From positions 1 through 41,235 of the forward strand of contig JAKSYS010000573.1 in the NCBI GenBank assembly GCA_022925895.1: a stretch of DNA of 41,235 bases, in the 5' to 3' direction. A program made the translations under genes and the position numbers. The notes below the pieces were generated by a model, which was given only the letters and a program-made list of their open reading frames with translations, was not told where the DNA came from and ran no database searches. Origin of the DNA: Fragilaria crotonensis. Lineage: Eukaryota > Bacillariophyta > Fragilariophyceae > Fragilariales > Fragilariaceae. Every line of letters begins with the position of its first letter. Positions within the stretch are counted from its first letter, which is position 1. This document shows positions 37,993 to 41,235 of the stretch, piece after piece.

Positions 37993-39096
37993 TTACGCCT
38001 TAACAGGAGCTGACATTTCGGCGCTGTTCCCCTTCTCAACCTCACCGTCATCGTCAGATTCAACATGAGACTGCTTGCTCGATGGCGCGCTGTTCCCCTC
38101 ATTCATTTTCACGAGAGTGTAGATAAGGGATCCTCCCAAGACGGTAAAAATTCCCAGAACTCCAAAAAGAGTAGCTGGATTTCCCCAAATGTAGAAGGCC
38201 ATCATGGACTGGACGGCGGCCTTGGCGGTACCTGAGATGTTGTGTGAGAGGGGAGATGTGGCCTTGATCTGAAGGACTGTTACTATACCAATGGAGAATC
38301 CAAAGAATCCAGCGACAGTCATTGCGGCCCAAAACGTCGTCGAAACAAGCTGCTTTGAGGCGGCATCCATAACAGCGCTGCCTTCAAAGTACGCGATGAG
38401 AGGGATGAACAGGATACAGGCGTTGATGTTGTTGTAGTATGTCAAGCGCCAGTGGTTGTCGTCAACAGCTGGAAGAACCATCTTGGTGTAGATGGAGTTC
38501 AGTGAGACGAAGAGAGACGACAACACCCCAGCGAGGGTACCTTTCAAAGAGAAATCAATTTCTCCGTGAGATCCGAGAAGGAATCCAAACACAACAATTC
38601 CAAGACAAAGGCAAGTCTTCGTGGATGTGGGGATTCCAAGCAAGGCGTAAGAGAAAAAGACATTGAAGACGATCGTGAGCGATCTCGCAACGTTGTAGAA
38701 TGACACTTCCACCCATTTAAGACAGAGATTGTTAAAGGTAATCATGCCCACGAAGACCAAACTGAGAGGAAACACCCGTCTTGCTACCCCAAGGTTGTAC
38801 TCGGCCTTGGGAAACTGGGCCAAAAAGGACGGCTTCGCCTGTTTAGCACCCTCGTGTTCGTCCTGAGCCAATGACGAATAGTTGGAACTCGGAAGTCTTC
38901 TTGCACTCTCACCGCATCTTCCTGCAGCAATGCAAATTACAGCTGTGACGACGCATTGATACCATGTGACGAAAAGAGGTGCGGGGATGGACACACCATC
39001 ATTTGACATGAGGACCTTGTTCAAGTAGACCATGCTGATCGACACAAACCAATAGGTTGCGACCACAGACGCGACGTAAATCGTATTGTCGTTCAT
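37993..39096 (-). CDS. Nucleotide-sugar transporter, SLC35C1 (GDP-fucose)-like
   Basis: 367 residues from the ATG at 39096; an upstream in-frame ATG (39234) would add 46 residues of doubtful quality. About ten membrane segments are visible. Family signatures: YWFVSISMVYLNKVLMS in TM1, FNNLCLKWVEVSFYNVARSL, LTYYNNINACILFIPL, and IKATSPLSHNISGTAKAAVQ near the C-terminus. These are close to the Golgi GDP-fucose transporter SLC35C1 and distinct from plastid triose-phosphate translocators. It likely imports GDP-fucose or a related nucleotide sugar into the Golgi for glycan synthesis. The C-terminal tail is acidic and soluble. A 40-residue polar loop (about 60-100) lies between the first transmembrane pair and the conserved FPKAEYNLGVARRVFPLS. 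Confidence 0.85.
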   Translation of the reverse strand: MNDNTIYVASVVATYWFVSISMVYLNKVLMSNDGVSIPAPLFVTWYQCVVTAVICIAAGRCGESARRLPSSNYSSLAQDEHEGAKQAKPSFLAQFPKAEYNLGVARRVFPLSLVFVGMITFNNLCLKWVEVSFYNVARSLTIVFNVFFSYALLGIPTSTKTCLCLGIVVFGFLLGSHGEIDFSLKGTLAGVLSSLFVSLNSIYTKMVLPAVDDNHWRLTYYNNINACILFIPLIAYFEGSAVMDAASKQLVSTTFWAAMTVAGFFGFSIGIVTVLQIKATSPLSHNISGTAKAAVQSMMAFYIWGNPATLFGVLGIFTVLGGSLIYTLVKMNEGNSAPSSKQSHVESDDDGEVEKGNSAEMSAPVKA

Positions 39097-40287
39097 TTTC
39101 TTTTCTTTCAATGGCTTGCGTGGGATCCTTGTTGCGAGATTGATCCAGCGAATGATGCAAACAAATGGAATCAAGTGCGGATCGAGCAGTGGTGTTGAGA
39201 AGAAAAGCAGCAAAGCACGTTCGAGTACGTTCACGCGTATGAGATGAAAATGACTCTTGCCGCCACTGCGGCAGTGGGGTTCGAGAATATCTTTGTTTAC
39301 TTATGTATAATCCACTATTGCACTGTACCAGCTAGATGTGCATGTCCGGAACCCCATCGCAACACAAGTCGATACCGTCGCCGCATAGCCTGATAAGAAT
39401 AAATGACCACCAAAAATGACCAGGTCATTTGCCATTACGGAATGCTTCTCTCGCCACTGTGATTCCAAATTCCAATCCGGACGACGTCGACAGAAGTGTT
39501 CAAGGCAGGGATTGGAAAAATAATACTGTCCCACGTTGAATCTGGTATTACAGTCCTCCAGTAGGTAGAATGGTATTGTGCTGTTGCACTGGGAGGTATT
39601 TTGGTATTGAAAAATCCTTCAGTCCGGTTTGAATATAACTTCTCTTCATTTTTCCAATCGCAGTACTTACTCGGTTCCATTGGTTTCGTCCGGTAGGTAT
39701 AATGGTAGTAAAAACACTACAGTAACAGTAAACTTCAGTACTACAGTACAGAAATGAACCGTAAACACACTGATGCAGGACAGAGCATTTATGGAAATTC
39801 CGACTGGTATTCCCGAACACCGGAATTCAAAATACTACCGACTAAACTCAGTAGAAAATAACCAAGGGTCTTGGTTACTGGTTGGTAGCATATTGCAGTA
39901 CTAGTAACCAGTTATTGGGCATTTTAAAAATCACAGTAGTGGTACAGTAAAATACCATCGGTATTTAGTTACCGGTACCGGTGGTCATTTATTCCAATCC
40001 CTGGTTCAAGGAGCCAGGAGTCACGTAAGTCGATGGAGTCCGTCATCCGTCCCCGAGTCCTGAGTCCCGAGTTCCGAGGATGACGAGGTGTCAAAGATCT
40101 TGACGTGACACCGAACACAACCGGTATAATTCCTACTGTGAAACCATCAAGAATGAGAACGTTCTCACAATTCTCATTCGAATCGCAAGAGATCAAGATA
40201 TACGTGCAAATCGTTGACTGTTTGTGTCATCTTACTGCGCTTTAACATCTGCCTTATACAACAACAAAAGTCAACAAATCAAGCATT
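39097..40287. other. Long intergenic region with decayed repeats and a hairpin
   Basis: No gene is seen. It contains near-direct repeats CCAGTAGGTAGAATGGTATT (39558-39577) and CCGGTAGGTATAATGGTAGT (39690-39709), many GGTA/TACC and CAGTACTACAGTA words, and an imperfect 90-bp inverted repeat at 40020-40109. The pattern suggests layers of old, short non-autonomous elements. Confidence 0.5.
40020..40109. repeat. Imperfect ~90-bp inverted repeat
   Basis: The ends GTCACGT (40020-40026) and ACGTGAC (40103-40109) pair, as do GTCATCC (40042-40048) and GGATGAC (40078-40084). The loop is rich in GAGTCC/GAGTTCC. It could fold as a hairpin, or be a tiny MITE or a regulatory dyad upstream of the gene at 40288. 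Confidence 0.55.
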
Positions 40288-40833
40288 ATGACGACCGGTA
40301 TGCTCTCTCCCCTCGCTCCACCCTTCCACCCCATCAGCTCCATGGAGTCATTCCAAATCTTCAACGATGGAATTCCTTCCCTGATGCCTCTTCAAGGCGA
40401 CATAATTCGTGGCTTCTCGGATGAAACCCTTGATGAGTGCTTCCCTCCATCCCCAGAAGAAGCCGCCGAACTCGACGCGGTCGAAGACTTCATTTGGACG
40501 CTAGTCCAGCTCGAAATGCTTGAGGAACGCGAAGAGCGCGTCCGTCACGATTACACCATTTTACCTAAACGCTGGGCGGTCCGACGCGAGTTGCATGGCC
40601 GTCCACGTGCTGCTAGATCCACCCCACCTGTGGTCCATCTTAAGCGGTCGCCAGAGGATGAACTCAAGCTTATTGTGTACGAGCGCAAGCTTCGTGACTT
40701 CAATTCCGAAAAGATGGAACATCATCATAGCCACAAGGACGTTATCAATTCGAAACGCCAGGTGATGAGATGCAACAAGGCATTGAATGGCAGACCAACC
40801 CGACCCATCATTCAACCCCGCAAGGGATTTTAG
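40288..40833 (+). CDS. Unknown 181-residue protein
   Basis: The N-terminal 40 residues are rich in Pro, Ser and Met. An acidic segment (ETLDECFPPSPEEAAELDAV) precedes a helical part with VQLEMLEEREERVRHDY. The C-terminal half is strongly basic (KRWAVRRELHGRPRAARS; HHHSHKDVINSKRQVMRCNK). There is no signal peptide, membrane segment or recognised domain. Balanced codon-like composition, an ATG in good context and a clear stop support a real gene; the charge distribution would suit a nuclear or RNA-associated protein, but that is a guess. Confidence 0.6.
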   Translation: MTTGMLSPLAPPFHPISSMESFQIFNDGIPSLMPLQGDIIRGFSDETLDECFPPSPEEAAELDAVEDFIWTLVQLEMLEEREERVRHDYTILPKRWAVRRELHGRPRAARSTPPVVHLKRSPEDELKLIVYERKLRDFNSEKMEHHHSHKDVINSKRQVMRCNKALNGRPTRPIIQPRKGF

Positions 40834-41235
40834 GTGACGACGACTAAGAAATCTATTGCTCCACCATTTCCAAACAACTGCATGGCGACAGCGATCGCAA
40901 GTGTTGATCGTGTAAACCCAGAAAAATTGAATATGCCTTTTCGCATCATGCATTTCAGCCATCCACATGCTCACAATAATAACGTACTGTACTGCCACAA
41001 GCATAGGTCAAGGGTTCCTAAACCCCCAAAAATACTAATTCGTTATCATGTTTATCAAACTATTCATTGAGTAACGACACCATGCGATCAAAGTCGTTAA
41101 CCCTTTGGCATGTTCATTTGCTCCTCGATCTGTACAGAAGTATCATACGTGGCACCTGGATTTTCGGCTGTCAAGTCTATTGACATCGGGAAGATGCTTG
41201 TTACGCTCAAGTAACAACAGAAGACTTCCTAGTAG
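40834..41235. other. 3' flank of the last gene, no gene seen
   Basis: AT-moderate sequence with no convincing ORF. A short ORF at 40834-41070 has no protein-like features. Confidence 0.45.

Noticed and set aside
1-41235. tRNA or rRNA genes
   Set aside because: I looked for GGTTCGAA-type B boxes with matching A boxes and stems and found none that hold together.

Overview
The window is nuclear DNA of a photosynthetic eukaryote, most likely a diatom (possibly a raphid pennate, low confidence). The evidence is a DUF6824-type gene with the PGPFDVLC signature, a plastid-targeted carrier with a diatom-style bipartite presequence (signal peptide with Phe at the cleavage site), one short GT-AG intron, otherwise intronless genes, and a LINE plus a large DNA transposon of algal type. 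There are no operons; host genes are compact and lie on both strands.

Layout. 1-1171: the body of a non-autonomous DNA element with 52-bp terminal inverted repeats. 1725-10414: four minus-strand host genes: an AAAP amino-acid transporter with one frameshift, a small DOMON-like protein, a RetSat/CRTISO-like flavoprotein, and a TPR-Aha1_N Hsp90 co-chaperone. 10848-29429: a nested mobile block. A LINE (ORF1; ORF2 with EEP endonuclease, reverse transcriptase and RNase H) is split inside its RNase H domain by a 10,124-bp DNA transposon (17653-27776). 29927-40833: host genes again: Kelch-BTB (+, three frameshifts), a small membrane protein (-), a plastid phosphate-carrier-like protein (+), a DUF6824 protein (+), a VAMP7-type R-SNARE with one intron (-), an SLC35C-type nucleotide-sugar transporter (-) and an unknown 181-aa protein (+).

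The main discovery candidate is the 10.1-kb transposon. It has near-perfect inverted ends, a 2-bp CA target duplication and shared subterminal motifs. It carries three genes: a Plavaka/CMC-like DDE transposase; a convergent gene for a 741-aa protein whose C-terminal part has the H-x-D...H layout of a 2-oxoglutarate/Fe(II) dioxygenase and most resembles the TET/JBP branch; and a divergent gene for a 578-aa protein with basic and acidic regions. A CpG-dense array of ~140-bp repeats lies between the last two genes. My working model is a transposon that carries its own base-oxidising enzyme and a repeat array the enzyme or the transposase may act on. Removing the element and one CA copy restores the LINE RNase H frame exactly, so the boundaries are firm.

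A technical theme: four frame breaks in otherwise well-conserved coding sequence (plus one in the LINE and a possible sixth) can each be explained by one base in a homopolymer. Assembly error is at least as likely as pseudogenisation. Intergenic DNA is rich in GTAC-containing near-palindromes such as GTACTCCGAGTAC.
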